Shown here: positions 1 through 7,473 of the stretch, one piece after another
How positions within the stretch are numbered: the stretch's first letter is position 1
Layout of the letters: every line of letters starts with the position of its first letter
Assembly (NCBI GenBank): GCA_041743485.1
Contig: JBGTMR010000136.1
Coordinates: forward strand, 1 to 15,274
Source: JANDLT01 sp041743485
Lineage (GTDB): Bacteria; Acidobacteriota; Blastocatellia; Pyrinomonadales; Pyrinomonadaceae
Length of the DNA: 15,274 bases
Reading direction: 5' to 3'
Notes under the pieces: generated by a model
Told to the model about the DNA's origin: nothing
The model's database searches: none
What the model saw: the letters and a program-made list of their open reading frames with translations, nothing else
Translations under genes and position numbers: made by a program

Positions 1-35
1 ATTGAATCAATGAACCGATGAATCAATGATTCAAT
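1..35. repeat. 35-bp direct repeat, copy 1 (degenerate octamer units)
   Basis: This stretch matches 521-555 at 32 of 35 positions. Each copy reads as four degenerate 8-bp units of the type NATGAATC plus a partial unit, and is itself partly self-complementary. The two copies bracket the small coiled-coil gene at 81-476. The window starts inside or at the edge of this copy, so its true left end is unknown. Confidence 0.8.
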
Positions 36-80
36 CACTTTGCCGTGCATCGTGGTGTCACGATTCGCGCCCACTTCTAT

Positions 81-476
81 TCACATACTGCCGTCGCCTG
101 AACCGTTCGCGCCATTTCCCCGCTTCGCATCGCGGTCAATCAGAAACGCGACGGCATCACCGATGCGGTCGGTCACGGTGGTCAGGTTGCGAATCTCTCG
201 CCGCAAGCTTTCTTGATCTTCCAACGAAGCGTAAAGCAGTTGCGCCGTTCGCTCCGATAATGATGCGGTTTGCGCTGCCGATGCTGCGGTTTGCGCCGCA
301 AATGTTTCAGCGCGCGTCATACGCTCGTTTGATTCAATCATGTATCCGGCAAGGACGCTCCGCAGTTCCTCATCTGATTCGCGCAGACGGTCTATGTCGG
401 TCGTGAACTTGGCTTGCTGGGCAAGGATGAAATCCATCTGCCGTTGCCGCCACTCATCGTCTCTGATTTCGCTCAT
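81..476 (-). CDS. Small coiled-coil protein of unknown function
   Basis: A 131-residue soluble protein with no signal peptide or membrane segment. The N-terminus (DDEWRQRQMDFILAQQAKF) resembles a family of small cyanobacterial/acidobacterial hypothetical proteins that begin with a W-Q-M-E-F-I-x-x-Q-Q-A-x-F-type helix, as recalled rather than searched. The middle (residues ~15-110) is charged and Ala/Gln-rich with heptad-like spacing, so a helical coiled coil is expected, probably oligomeric. The tail is Gly/Asn-rich and probably disordered. The start at 476 is supported by AAGGAG five to six bases upstream (minus strand). It lies tail-to-head with hemB but 74 bp of repeat-bearing DNA separates them. 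The gene is bracketed by 35-bp direct repeats. No enzymatic motif is visible and no function can be assigned. Confidence 0.75.
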   Translation of the reverse strand: MSEIRDDEWRQRQMDFILAQQAKFTTDIDRLRESDEELRSVLAGYMIESNERMTRAETFAAQTAASAAQTASLSERTAQLLYASLEDQESLRREIRNLTTVTDRIGDAVAFLIDRDAKRGNGANGSGDGSM

Positions 477-520
477 GTTGTCTCCTTATAATGATTGCTT
501 CACCACAACTCATTTCGGGA

Positions 521-555
521 ATTGAATCAATGAATTGATGAATCAATCATTCAAT
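521..555. repeat. 35-bp direct repeat, copy 2
   Basis: Differs from 1-35 at only three positions (two adjacent in the middle, one near the right end). Its right end overlaps the 3' end of hemB: the hemB stop codon (551-553, minus strand) and the adjacent base or two lie inside the repeat. Octamer periodicity is the same as in copy 1. Confidence 0.8.
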
Positions 556-1525
556 TCTTCAACAACCTTGCCGCGTGGCGCGCGTAATAGGTGATGATTA
601 TATCCGCACCCGCGCGGCGAATCCCTAACAGCGTCTCCATCATCACACGCTCCTCATCAATCCATCCGAGTTGCGCGGCGGCTTTGAGCATCGCGTACTC
701 GCCCGAAACGTGATACGCCGCGACCGGAACATCGAAGCGGTCACGCACCGCGCGCACGATGTCCAGATATAAAGTCGCAGGCTTGACCATCAAAATATCC
801 GCGCCTTCCGCGTAATCGAGTTCGGCTTCGCGCAAGGCTTCACGCGCGTTCGCCGCGTCCATCTGATACGCGCGTCTGTCACCGAATGACGGCGCACTCG
901 CCGCCGCGTCACGGAACGGGCTGTATAAACCGGAAGCGAACTTCGACGCATAAGCCATAATCGGCGTGCCTTCAAAGGTGTTTTCATCCAAAGCTTCACG
1001 AATCGCCGCGACCTGTCCGTCCATCATCGCCGACGGCGCGACTATATCCGCGCCCGCCGCCGCCTGACTGATTGCCGTGCGCGCAAGGAGCTTTAGCGAT
1101 TCATCATTCAAAACTTCACCGCCGCGCACGACGCCGCAATGCCCGTGCGATGTGTATTCGCACAAACATGTATCGGCAATCACGGTCATCTCCGGCACAC
1201 TCTTTTTCACGGCGGCAATCGCCCGTTGCACGATTCCGTTTTTAGCGAACGCGCCCGAAGCCGTTTCATCTTTCGCATCGGGGATGCCGAACAACAGAAC
1301 GGCGCGGATGCCGTCTTCCGTCGCCGCCTGTGCTTCACGAACGATTTCATCAACCGACAGATTAAACACACCCGGCATCGAAGCGACTTCGCGCCGCACG
1401 CCCGTGCCTTCGCACGCGAACAATGGCAACACGAGTTGCTCGACCGCGAGTCTGGTTTCGCGCACCATCGCGCGCAAATTTGGACTTCGCCGCAAACGTC
1501 GCGGGCGATGAATCATCAAAGACAT
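551..1525 (-). CDS. hemB: Delta-aminolevulinic acid dehydratase (porphobilinogen synthase)
   Basis: Cytosolic enzyme that condenses two 5-aminolevulinate molecules to porphobilinogen, the first common step of tetrapyrrole (heme, siroheme, cobalamin) synthesis. The protein is 324 residues, the usual family length. The cysteine-rich metal site DTCLCEYTSHGHCG has the three Cys typical of zinc-dependent enzymes. The Schiff-base lysine motif MVKPA and the second active-site region ASKFASGLYSPFRDAA are present, as is the C-terminal AYHVSGEYAML signature. I chose the ATG at 1525 because AAAGGA lies about 10 bases before it; a GTG at 1549 would add eight residues but has no visible ribosome site. A good promoter lies about 50 bp upstream. 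It appears monocistronic, and its stop codon falls inside a repeat. Confidence 0.96.
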   Translation of the reverse strand: MSLMIHRPRRLRRSPNLRAMVRETRLAVEQLVLPLFACEGTGVRREVASMPGVFNLSVDEIVREAQAATEDGIRAVLLFGIPDAKDETASGAFAKNGIVQRAIAAVKKSVPEMTVIADTCLCEYTSHGHCGVVRGGEVLNDESLKLLARTAISQAAAGADIVAPSAMMDGQVAAIREALDENTFEGTPIMAYASKFASGLYSPFRDAAASAPSFGDRRAYQMDAANAREALREAELDYAEGADILMVKPATLYLDIVRAVRDRFDVPVAAYHVSGEYAMLKAAAQLGWIDEERVMMETLLGIRRAGADIIITYYARHAARLLKN

Positions 1526-1578
1526 TTGAGTTAAATCCTTTTGTTCCACAAATCAGATTTCGTGTCGTAATAACTTCG

Positions 1579-1608
1579 ATGATAGGCGGCAGACGAAAGG
1601 TGTGGCAA
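1579..1608 (-). promoter_or_regulatory. Putative sigma-70-type promoter of hemB
   Basis: On the minus strand, TTGCCA (1608-1603, 5 of 6 to the -35 consensus) is followed after 18 bp by TATCAT (1584-1579, 5 of 6 to the -10 consensus). Transcription would begin near 1572, giving a leader of about 47 nt before the ATG at 1525. Seen by eye only. Confidence 0.5.
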
Positions 1609-1650
1609 CTTGTCCGGTGGTTCTTAAAAGGGTTTCGCCATGTGTGCCGC

Positions 1651-1680
1651 TTGACGTTTCGCGTCCGGCTTCTCAATAAT
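1651..1680 (+). promoter_or_regulatory. Putative sigma-70-type promoter of the tRNA gene
   Basis: TTGACG (1651-1656) is followed after 18 bp by AATAAT (1675-1680), each 5 of 6 to consensus. The predicted start near 1687 is about 16 nt before the mature 5' end of the tRNA, a normal short 5' leader for RNase P. Confidence 0.55.
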
Positions 1681-1702
1681 GTCGGTTCGCTAAAAACGAT
1701 AC

Positions 1703-1776
1703 GGCGGGGTAGCTCAGCTGGTTAGAGCGTGAGATTCATAACCTCAAGGTCGCGTGTTCGAGCCACGCTCCCGCTA
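1703..1776 (+). tRNA. tRNA-Met (CAT), elongator type
   Basis: The full cloverleaf can be folded. Acceptor stem 1703-1709 pairs with 1769-1775. D-arm stem is 1712-1715/1725-1728, the anticodon CAT is at 1737-1739 in loop TTCATAA, and the T-arm GCGTG/CACGC encloses TTCGAGC. The acceptor starts with a G1-U72 wobble, as in the Bacillus elongator tRNA-Met from memory; the initiator normally has a C1-A72 mismatch or similar and three G-C pairs in the anticodon stem, which are absent here. CAT could also be tRNA-Ile2 (lysidine-modified), but overall similarity favours elongator Met. An A31-C39 mismatch closes the anticodon stem. The 3' CCA is not encoded (CTT follows A73). Confidence 0.9.
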
Positions 1777-1789
1777 CTTATAACAACTG

Positions 1790-1834
1790 CGAAACGTCGA
1801 AAACGGTTGAATCCGGTTTCGACGTTTCGTTTTA
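1790..1834 (+). terminator. Rho-independent terminator of the tRNA gene
   Basis: A 17-bp stem (1790-1806 with 1813-1829, one mismatch) with a 6-nt loop is followed by TTTT. It starts 14 nt after the tRNA 3' end. The stem is unusually long for a terminator. Confidence 0.85.
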
Positions 1835-1912
1835 TGGCTTAATGTCGTTCTTGATTTAAGCTAATACCGACTTGCAAAAACGATATGAGATTTCGATACT
1901 GAAAAGTAGGTT

Positions 1913-2009
1913 TAACGGAGGTGAACGGAGGCATAACGGAGTAGAACGGAGAGAACCTTAATTTGTCTTTCTCCGCTAACCTCCGTTATGCCTCCGTTCA
2001 CCTCCGTTA
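1913..2009. repeat. Palindromic array of AACGGAG units before the kinase gene
   Basis: The left arm 1913-1941 is perfectly complementary to the right arm 1981-2009 (29 bp), and the match continues imperfectly inwards (to about 1954 and 1968), leaving a loop of about a dozen bases. Each arm is itself a direct-repeat array. AACGGAG starts at 1914, 1924, 1935 and 1945 on the left. The inverted CTCCGTT starts at 1981, 1992 and 2002 on the right, with a degenerate fourth copy at 1971. Spacings are 10, 11 and 10 bp on both sides, close to one helical turn. There is no T-run after it, so it is a poor intrinsic terminator. It lies 67 bp upstream of the sensor kinase start, and its core CCGTT is shared with the LytTR-type repeats at 4919-4969, so it may be an operator for the same regulator. 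Confidence 0.85.
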
Positions 2010-2075
2010 TACTTCATCCCTAACCGGCTATACCTAAACTCATTTTGCATTCCGGTATAAGATTGTGAACCGCTC

Positions 2076-4097
2076 ATGATGAACAATCGTTTCGATTTTG
2101 CCGCTTTGATTAACGCGCTTGGCTGGGGCTTAGGCTTGGCGTTGTACGCGATGCTGTTCGCCATCGCGGTGCGGTCGGTGCGCGCGGGCGAAGGGAAGCG
2201 GCATGGCGCGGCGCGCTTCGGCGGGTTCGATAAGCTGCCTTTGGTGACGGCGATTCTCGGTTTGATGTGGAACGCCGGAACACTCGTCACGCACGCTCTG
2301 CCCGCGCTAGGAATTGAAACGATAAGCGGGGCGGGCATCGTGTTGATAGAAGCCGTGTCGCTGTCGGCACTCGGATTCTTGCCCGCCGTCGTCGTGCATT
2401 CGGTGATGACGCCGAACGCCTCGCGCGATAGGGGAACGACGCGCGGGCGATGGTTGACCGCAGCCGCTTACGCGCTTTCTTGCGTCGCCGCCGTGATGCA
2501 CTTGGGGCGTTTGGTTGTCGCGGGCAATTCGTTATCGAGAATCGCGTTGTACATTTCGACGATTGGGTTTGCGGTGTTGATGCTGTGTCTGTTTCGTGTG
2601 ACGCGCGGCGAACAGGGTGCGCGGCGCGCGGTGTGGGCGACGGCACTCGCGGTTTTCGCCGTCTCTGCTTTGCATCTTTCCATCGGTGGAAGTGAGGGCA
2701 ATCATGAACGCTGGTATATCGAACTCGTCGGGCATCACGCTTCTCTGCCGCTCGCGTTTGCGATTCTGTATCAAGATTATCGTTTCGCGTTCGCCGATGT
2801 TTTCTTAAAACGCGCTCTCAATCTGCTCACGCTGGTGGGACTCGTCGCGGCGGCGTGGCTGTCGTGCGCGTGGTTGTTCGCGCTGCCGTTTGCGGAGGAC
2901 GGTGCGGGTTTCGGATGGCGTCTGAACGGGCGCGCTTTGAGCGTGATGTTCGTGGTGTGGGCGGGAACGATTTTCGTTTATCCGTACCTTGCGAACTTGA
3001 CCGCGCGATTCGTTGATAAAGCCGTGCTGCGGCGCGCGGACTACGCCGAACTTCGCGCCGATGTCGCGCACGCGGTTCAGGGGCGCGAGTCAGTTCCGCA
3101 ACTTCTTGACGATGTGTGCGCGCGTCTTCGCCCCGCGCTGACGGCGGACAGTCTCGCGTGGCGCAAGGTTAGTGAGGCAATTACGACACAGGCTAAGACT
3201 CAAGATGCGGAGAGTTTCAGCGTCGAGATTACGACGACCGAAGCACCGCATTATGAATTGATTATCGGCGAACTCGCGGGCGGGCGGCGTCTGTTTTCCG
3301 ATGACTTCGAGATGCTCGAAGCCGTCGCGGTGATTATCGCCCGCCGCATAGACCAACTGCGCGTGACGCATGAGCGGTGCGAACAGGTTCAACGCGAACA
3401 GGAAATATCGAAGCTCGTGACGGAAGCTGAACTGCGCGCGTTACGCTCGCAAATCAATCCGCATTTTTTATTTAACGCCTTAACGACCATCGGTTATCTG
3501 ATTCAGACTTCGCCGCCGCGCGCCCTTGAGACGTTGATGCGCTTGACGGATTTACTGCGTAGGGTGTTGCGCGCGGGCGAAGCGTGGACGACGCTCGGCG
3601 AGGAATTGAAGTTGGTCGAAGCTTACCTTGACATCGAACGCGCGCGGTTTGAGGAACGCTTGCGCGTGCGCTTCGATGTCGCGCATGAATTGCACGAACT
3701 GATTGTGCCGTCGCTTGTCATTCAACCGTTGGTCGAGAACGCGATTAAGCACGGCATCACTTTGCTCCGCGCGGGCGGCGAAATCACCATCGCGGCGCAC
3801 GTCGAAGAAAACGACACGCTAATCATCAACGTCGCGGACACGGGCGCGGGCGTAAGCAGCGCGCAACTCGCCGCCGGAAGAAGCGCGGGCGTCGGACTCA
3901 GCAATGTCGAACAGCGTTTGCGTTTGTGTTGCGGGGCGGCGGGCGAACTTCACATCACAAGCGCGACGGGCGAAGGAACGTCCGTCACTTTGCGCGTTCC
4001 CGTGCGCGACGTGCGAACGAACGGCATCCCGGCGGACGTTTCAAACTTGCCGCCGTTCGTCGCATCATCATCCACCACGACGGAGAAACGAACGTGA
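2076..4097 (+). CDS. LytS-like membrane sensor histidine kinase
   Basis: A 673-residue sensor kinase that should autophosphorylate and pass phosphate to the regulator encoded next. Residues ~13-308 contain about eight or nine hydrophobic segments, a multi-pass membrane sensor. Residues ~325-430 look like a GAF-type cytoplasmic domain, followed by a short coiled coil (~432-455). The His_kinase (LytS-type) domain carries INPHFLFNAL with phospho-acceptor His463. The ATPase domain shows LVENAIKHGI (N box, Asn555), DTGAG (588-592) and GVGLSN (605-610). A ~30-residue polar tail follows. The ligand is not evident. The ATG at 2076 (MM) has no strong ribosome site; TATAAG at 2056-2061 is a weak -10 candidate. 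Its stop overlaps the regulator's GTG start by 4 bp, indicating translational coupling. The palindromic array just upstream may control it. Confidence 0.92.
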   Translation: MMNNRFDFAALINALGWGLGLALYAMLFAIAVRSVRAGEGKRHGAARFGGFDKLPLVTAILGLMWNAGTLVTHALPALGIETISGAGIVLIEAVSLSALGFLPAVVVHSVMTPNASRDRGTTRGRWLTAAAYALSCVAAVMHLGRLVVAGNSLSRIALYISTIGFAVLMLCLFRVTRGEQGARRAVWATALAVFAVSALHLSIGGSEGNHERWYIELVGHHASLPLAFAILYQDYRFAFADVFLKRALNLLTLVGLVAAAWLSCAWLFALPFAEDGAGFGWRLNGRALSVMFVVWAGTIFVYPYLANLTARFVDKAVLRRADYAELRADVAHAVQGRESVPQLLDDVCARLRPALTADSLAWRKVSEAITTQAKTQDAESFSVEITTTEAPHYELIIGELAGGRRLFSDDFEMLEAVAVIIARRIDQLRVTHERCEQVQREQEISKLVTEAELRALRSQINPHFLFNALTTIGYLIQTSPPRALETLMRLTDLLRRVLRAGEAWTTLGEELKLVEAYLDIERARFEERLRVRFDVAHELHELIVPSLVIQPLVENAIKHGITLLRAGGEITIAAHVEENDTLIINVADTGAGVSSAQLAAGRSAGVGLSNVEQRLRLCCGAAGELHITSATGEGTSVTLRVPVRDVRTNGIPADVSNLPPFVASSSTTTEKRT

Positions 4098-4894
4098 CGA
4101 ACGAACGATTGCGCGTGGTTGTCGCGGATGACGAGCGTCCGGCTCGCTCTTACCTTGTGGCGATGTTGGGGACGTTCGAGAACGTCGAAGTCGTTGCCGA
4201 AGCCGCCGACGGCGGGAGGGCGATTGAAGCGATTGAACGGGAAAAGCCCGACCTCGCGTTGCTCGATTTGCAGATGCCGGAAGTGAACGGTTTGAGCGTC
4301 GTGCGCTTCGTCAAAAAAAACCTATTACCGCTTGTCGCGTTCGTCACGGCTTACGACGAATACGCAGTGCGGGCGTTTGAATTAAACGCGATTGATTATT
4401 TGCTCAAGCCTGTGGAGCGCGCGCGGCTAGGTCAAACTTTGCTTCGCGCGCAGGAGCGTTTGGAGCAAGCCGAACATCCGGCGGACGTTCGCCACACCGA
4501 AGCCGCCCACTTGCGCGGAGCGATTGAAACTTACGACCAAGAAAGCCCGCGCGCATTTCTCGAACAGATTCCGGTGCGGCGCGCGGGCGGCGAAATCGTG
4601 TTATTGCCCGCGCGTTCCGTCGCTTCCGTCATCGCGGACGGCGAACTGCTTCACCTTCACACAAAAAGCGGCGAACGCTACATCATCAACTACCGCTTGA
4701 AAGATTTGGAAGCCCGACTCGATTCAAGTCTGTTCGTCCGCCTTTCGCGCGGCACACTCGCCAATCGTGAAATGATTCAGCGCGTCAATCCGCTTCCCGG
4801 CGGCACATACATTTTGACGCTCTCCACAGGGCAGCAGCTTCAAGTCAGCCGGAGCAATGCGCGTGTGCTGCGTGAGCAGTTGCTTCGTTTGTAG
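4094..4894 (+). CDS. LytTR-family response regulator
   Basis: A 266-residue DNA-binding response regulator. The receiver domain (1-~122) shows the acidic pair Asp12/Asp13, phospho-acceptor Asp58 in LALLDLQMPEVNG, Thr85 in FVTAYDEY and Lys106 in DYLLKPV. The C-terminal ~108 residues (from IPVRRAGGEIVLLPARSV to the end) are a LytTR DNA-binding domain, with the typical VRLSRGTLANREMI and YILTLSTGQQLQVSR segments. I chose GTG at 4094: it overlaps the kinase stop as GTGA, has GGAG 8 bases upstream, and gives a protein beginning right at the receiver fold. An ATG at 3926 in frame would prepend 56 unrelated basic residues read from within the kinase gene. It probably controls the receptor gene downstream, where LytTR-type repeats sit. 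Confidence 0.95.
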   Translation: MTNERLRVVVADDERPARSYLVAMLGTFENVEVVAEAADGGRAIEAIEREKPDLALLDLQMPEVNGLSVVRFVKKNLLPLVAFVTAYDEYAVRAFELNAIDYLLKPVERARLGQTLLRAQERLEQAEHPADVRHTEAAHLRGAIETYDQESPRAFLEQIPVRRAGGEIVLLPARSVASVIADGELLHLHTKSGERYIINYRLKDLEARLDSSLFVRLSRGTLANREMIQRVNPLPGGTYILTLSTGQQLQVSRSNARVLREQLLRL

Positions 4895-4918
4895 CCGTCT
4901 GCTTTGTCCTTCGCTCAC

Positions 4919-4969
4919 CCTGTTCATTTGAACCTGATGACCGTTCGTTGGTTGATTTCGACCGTTCAT
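4919..4969 (+). promoter_or_regulatory. Putative LytTR operator: three 21-bp-phased direct repeats
   Basis: ACCGTTCGT (4940-4948) and ACCGTTCAT (4961-4969) both fit the published LytTR consensus [TA][AC][CA]GTTN[AG][TG] at all nine positions, and are separated by 12 bp, the classical spacing. A weaker third copy, CCTGTTCAT (4919-4927, 7 of 9), stands exactly 21 bp earlier. They lie between the LytTR regulator gene and the TonB receptor gene. A TATCAT at 5004-5009, about 35 bp further on, is a candidate -10 without a good -35, as expected for an activated promoter. Binding is an inference. Confidence 0.65.
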
Positions 4970-5083
4970 TAAATAGTTGTCGCCCGCCGTCGCGCCCGCC
5001 GCGTATCATCCCCGATTAACTCACTCGCCGATTTCACATCATCGGACAGCGAATTTTACAGTGAACTTTTAAGGGGATTTTTA

Positions 5084-7351
5084 ATGACTCATCAAACACG
5101 TTCCGGCGGTATCGTCGGCATCTTTATCTTGCTCATCATGGTGTTTGCCGTCGGCACTCAAGCGCAAACTGCGGGCGGAACTCTGCGCGGCACAGTGCGC
5201 TTTGAAGCCAACGACACGATTGTTGATAACGCGACCGTTATCATCGTTCAACTCGGACGCATGACGCGCACGGGCGAAGACGGAAGCTATGAATTTCAAA
5301 ACGTCCCGGCGGGGACTTACGATGTCGCGGCGCGCCTGACACGCTTTCCCGACCGCATTCAACGTGTTCGCATCGCAAGCGGCGACACGGCGACGCTCGA
5401 CATCGCGGTCAGTGTCGCCCCGATTCGTGAAGACGTGACGGTCACGGCTTCAAGCACAGAGGAGACGGTTGCCGAAGCGATTCGTCCGACGACGGTGGTT
5501 GATGCGATTGAATTGACGGAGCGCGTGGCGACCGGCTTGGGCGATGTTCTCGAATATCAACCCGGCGTCGCCAAACGCAGTTTCGGACCCGGTTCGACGC
5601 GCCCCATTATTCGCGGATTTGACGGTGACCGCGTACTTGTTTTGCAGGACAATCTGCCCATCGGTTCGGTCGGTTCGCAATCCGGCGATCATGGCGAACC
5701 CGTCAACGTCTTAAACCTTGAGCGCGTTGAAATCGTGAGAGGTCCGGCGACGTTGCTCTACGGCTCGAATGCTCTCGGCGGCGTCGTCAATACCATCACG
5801 GGGCGCGAAACCGCACCGTCTGAACCGCGCGGGTATTTGACCGGATACGGCGGCTCAAACAACCGTCAACGCGGCGGTGCCGCCGGATTTGAAATGCCAA
5901 TCGGAAGTAGGTTCACCTTATTTGCCGACGGCGGCGGCGGGCGCAGTGAGGATTACGAAACGCCGCTCGGCAGAGTCGTCAATTCGCAAACGCGCTCTTA
6001 CGACGGCTCGGCGGGCTTCGGTTATTTCGGTGATAAATTCTATTTCAAACTCAAAGCCGGATACGATAATCGGCTGTACGGCGTGCCGTTCGCCGGACTC
6101 TTTGAAGGTGAGGAAGAAGCGGAAGGCGAAGCCGTGAGCGTGCGTCCGGCGGGCGACATATTGCCGCCTGACCTTGAGGATGTCGCAAACATCAGTTTGA
6201 GAATGCGTCGCCAGAATTTTCGTTTCAGCGGCGGCTTGCGCGACCTCGAAAATTCGTTTGTCTCCGGCGTGCAGATGTTCGCCGAATACTCGGACTATCA
6301 ACACAAAGAACTCGAAGGCGCGGAAGTCGGGACGGTTTTTGATAACGACCAATTCAGCTATCGCGCGGTGTTTGAACAACAACGGCGCGGCTTGCTTTCG
6401 GGTCGCTTCGGGTTTCAAGGCTTAAATCGTGATTATCTGACGACGGGCGCGGAAGCCCTCGCCCCGCCCGTCACGCAAACCGGATTCGCCGTTTTCGCTT
6501 TAGAAGAATTGAACTTCGAGCGCACCGTCGTCCAATTCGGCGGGCGCGTCGAAACGAATCGTTACCGTCCCGACGGCTTGCGTAATCGTAACTTCACGGG
6601 CTTCTCCGGTTCGGTTGGCGTCCGTTATAGGTTGTTTGAAGGTGGCTCACTCGTCGGCAGTTTCGCGCATTCGTATCGCTCTCCGGCACTCGAAGAACTC
6701 TACAATTTCGGAGCGCACATCGGCACGCTGACCTTTGAAGTCGGCAATCAAGATTTGACTAGGGAACAGTCGAACGCCGCCGATTTCGGGTTTCGTTACG
6801 CGGGCAATCGCCTTCGTCTCGAAGCCAACGGATACTTTTACCGCATCAGCGACTTCGTGTTTTTAGCACCGACCGGAGAGATTGAAGACAACCTGCCCGT
6901 CGCCAATTATTCGCAAGCCGACGCGCGTTTCACGGGTGCGGAAATCGGCGGCGACTTCGCCGTAATTAAAAACCGCTTGCTGCTCAACGCGACTTTCGAT
7001 ACCGTCAACGCGCGCCTGACCGATACGGACACACCGCTTCCGCGCATCCCGCCTTCGCGCGCCCGCGTCGGAGTTGAGTTCATCGCGGGTGGTCTGCGTG
7101 TGCAGCCGGAAGCCGTGTTCGTCAGTGACCAATCGGAAATTTTTACGAATGAAACCCCTACCGCCGGTTATGGAATCTTCAACCTGCGCGGCACATACAC
7201 GATTCCGACCGCGCACTTCGCGCATATCATTTCCGTCAGCGGCTTCAACTTAAACGACAGGCTTTATCGCAATCACACGTCGTTCATCAAAGACCTCGCC
7301 CCGGAAATCGGGCGCGGCGTGCGAGTCGCTTATACGATTCGTTTCTTCTGA
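5084..7351 (+). CDS. TonB-dependent outer-membrane receptor
   Basis: A 755-residue outer-membrane transporter powered by TonB/ExbBD. Signal peptide residues ~1-28 end at TQAQ. Residues ~32-112 are a carboxypeptidase-regulatory-like beta-sandwich (GTVRFE...GSYEFQNVPAGTYDV), common in Bacteroidota and Acidobacteriota receptors. EDVTVTAS (116-123) is the TonB-box region. The plug (~125-240) contains PIIRGFDGDRVLVLQDN and VEIVRGPATLLYGSNALGGV. The rest is the 22-strand barrel, ending in aromatic RFF as outer-membrane assembly requires. The plug motif GDHGEP before the RGPATLLYGSNA block resembles ZnuD-like zinc receptors, and a Glu-rich loop (LFEGEEEAEGEA) follows in the barrel, so a metal substrate is possible but unproven. 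AAGGGG precedes the ATG at 5084. LytTR-type repeats upstream suggest control by the adjacent two-component system. Confidence 0.93.
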   Translation: MTHQTRSGGIVGIFILLIMVFAVGTQAQTAGGTLRGTVRFEANDTIVDNATVIIVQLGRMTRTGEDGSYEFQNVPAGTYDVAARLTRFPDRIQRVRIASGDTATLDIAVSVAPIREDVTVTASSTEETVAEAIRPTTVVDAIELTERVATGLGDVLEYQPGVAKRSFGPGSTRPIIRGFDGDRVLVLQDNLPIGSVGSQSGDHGEPVNVLNLERVEIVRGPATLLYGSNALGGVVNTITGRETAPSEPRGYLTGYGGSNNRQRGGAAGFEMPIGSRFTLFADGGGGRSEDYETPLGRVVNSQTRSYDGSAGFGYFGDKFYFKLKAGYDNRLYGVPFAGLFEGEEEAEGEAVSVRPAGDILPPDLEDVANISLRMRRQNFRFSGGLRDLENSFVSGVQMFAEYSDYQHKELEGAEVGTVFDNDQFSYRAVFEQQRRGLLSGRFGFQGLNRDYLTTGAEALAPPVTQTGFAVFALEELNFERTVVQFGGRVETNRYRPDGLRNRNFTGFSGSVGVRYRLFEGGSLVGSFAHSYRSPALEELYNFGAHIGTLTFEVGNQDLTREQSNAADFGFRYAGNRLRLEANGYFYRISDFVFLAPTGEIEDNLPVANYSQADARFTGAEIGGDFAVIKNRLLLNATFDTVNARLTDTDTPLPRIPPSRARVGVEFIAGGLRVQPEAVFVSDQSEIFTNETPTAGYGIFNLRGTYTIPTAHFAHIISVSGFNLNDRLYRNHTSFIKDLAPEIGRGVRVAYTIRFF

Positions 7352-7384
7352 TTTTTCGCAAACGCGGGCGTCCATGACATAGAA

Positions 7385-7436
7385 TGCGGGCATCACAAAC
7401 GGACATTGAAAACCGTTTGTGATGCCCGCAATTTTT
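7385..7436 (+). terminator. Rho-independent terminator after the TonB receptor gene
   Basis: A perfect 18-bp stem (7385-7402 with 7413-7430) with a 10-nt loop is followed by ATTTTTC. It separates the receptor from the phosphatase gene and makes readthrough between them limited. The first in-frame ATG of the next gene (7438) sits immediately after the T-run. Confidence 0.88.
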
Positions 7437-7473
7437 CATGACAAATTTCCAAATCAAAAGGCTTGAAACCGAC

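Noticed and set aside
26..406. Plus-strand open frame opposite the small coiled-coil gene
   Set aside because: Arg/Ser-rich composition typical of an antisense shadow, and no ribosome site; the minus-strand gene has a good one.
1913..2009. Possible CRISPR array
   Set aside because: Units are 7 bp with 3-4 bp between them and inverted halves; no 25-40 bp repeats or unique spacers.
3926..4093. Longer start for the response regulator (ATG at 3926)
   Set aside because: The added 56 residues are basic, unlike any receiver domain, and lie wholly inside the kinase gene; GTG at 4094 has a ribosome site and the typical GTGA overlap.
4922..4933. GTTCATTTGAAC perfect 12-bp palindrome as an independent operator
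   Set aside because: Its left half is better explained as the third 21-bp-phased LytTR-type repeat; a 12-bp palindrome alone is weak evidence.
5918..6418. 166-codon minus-strand open frame inside the TonB receptor gene
   Set aside because: Antisense shadow caused by GC-biased codon use; no motif, and the receptor frame is unambiguous.
7438..7473. Upstream ATG for the alkaline phosphatase
   Set aside because: It sits directly after the terminator T-run, lacks a ribosome site and would put 12 polar residues before the signal peptide.
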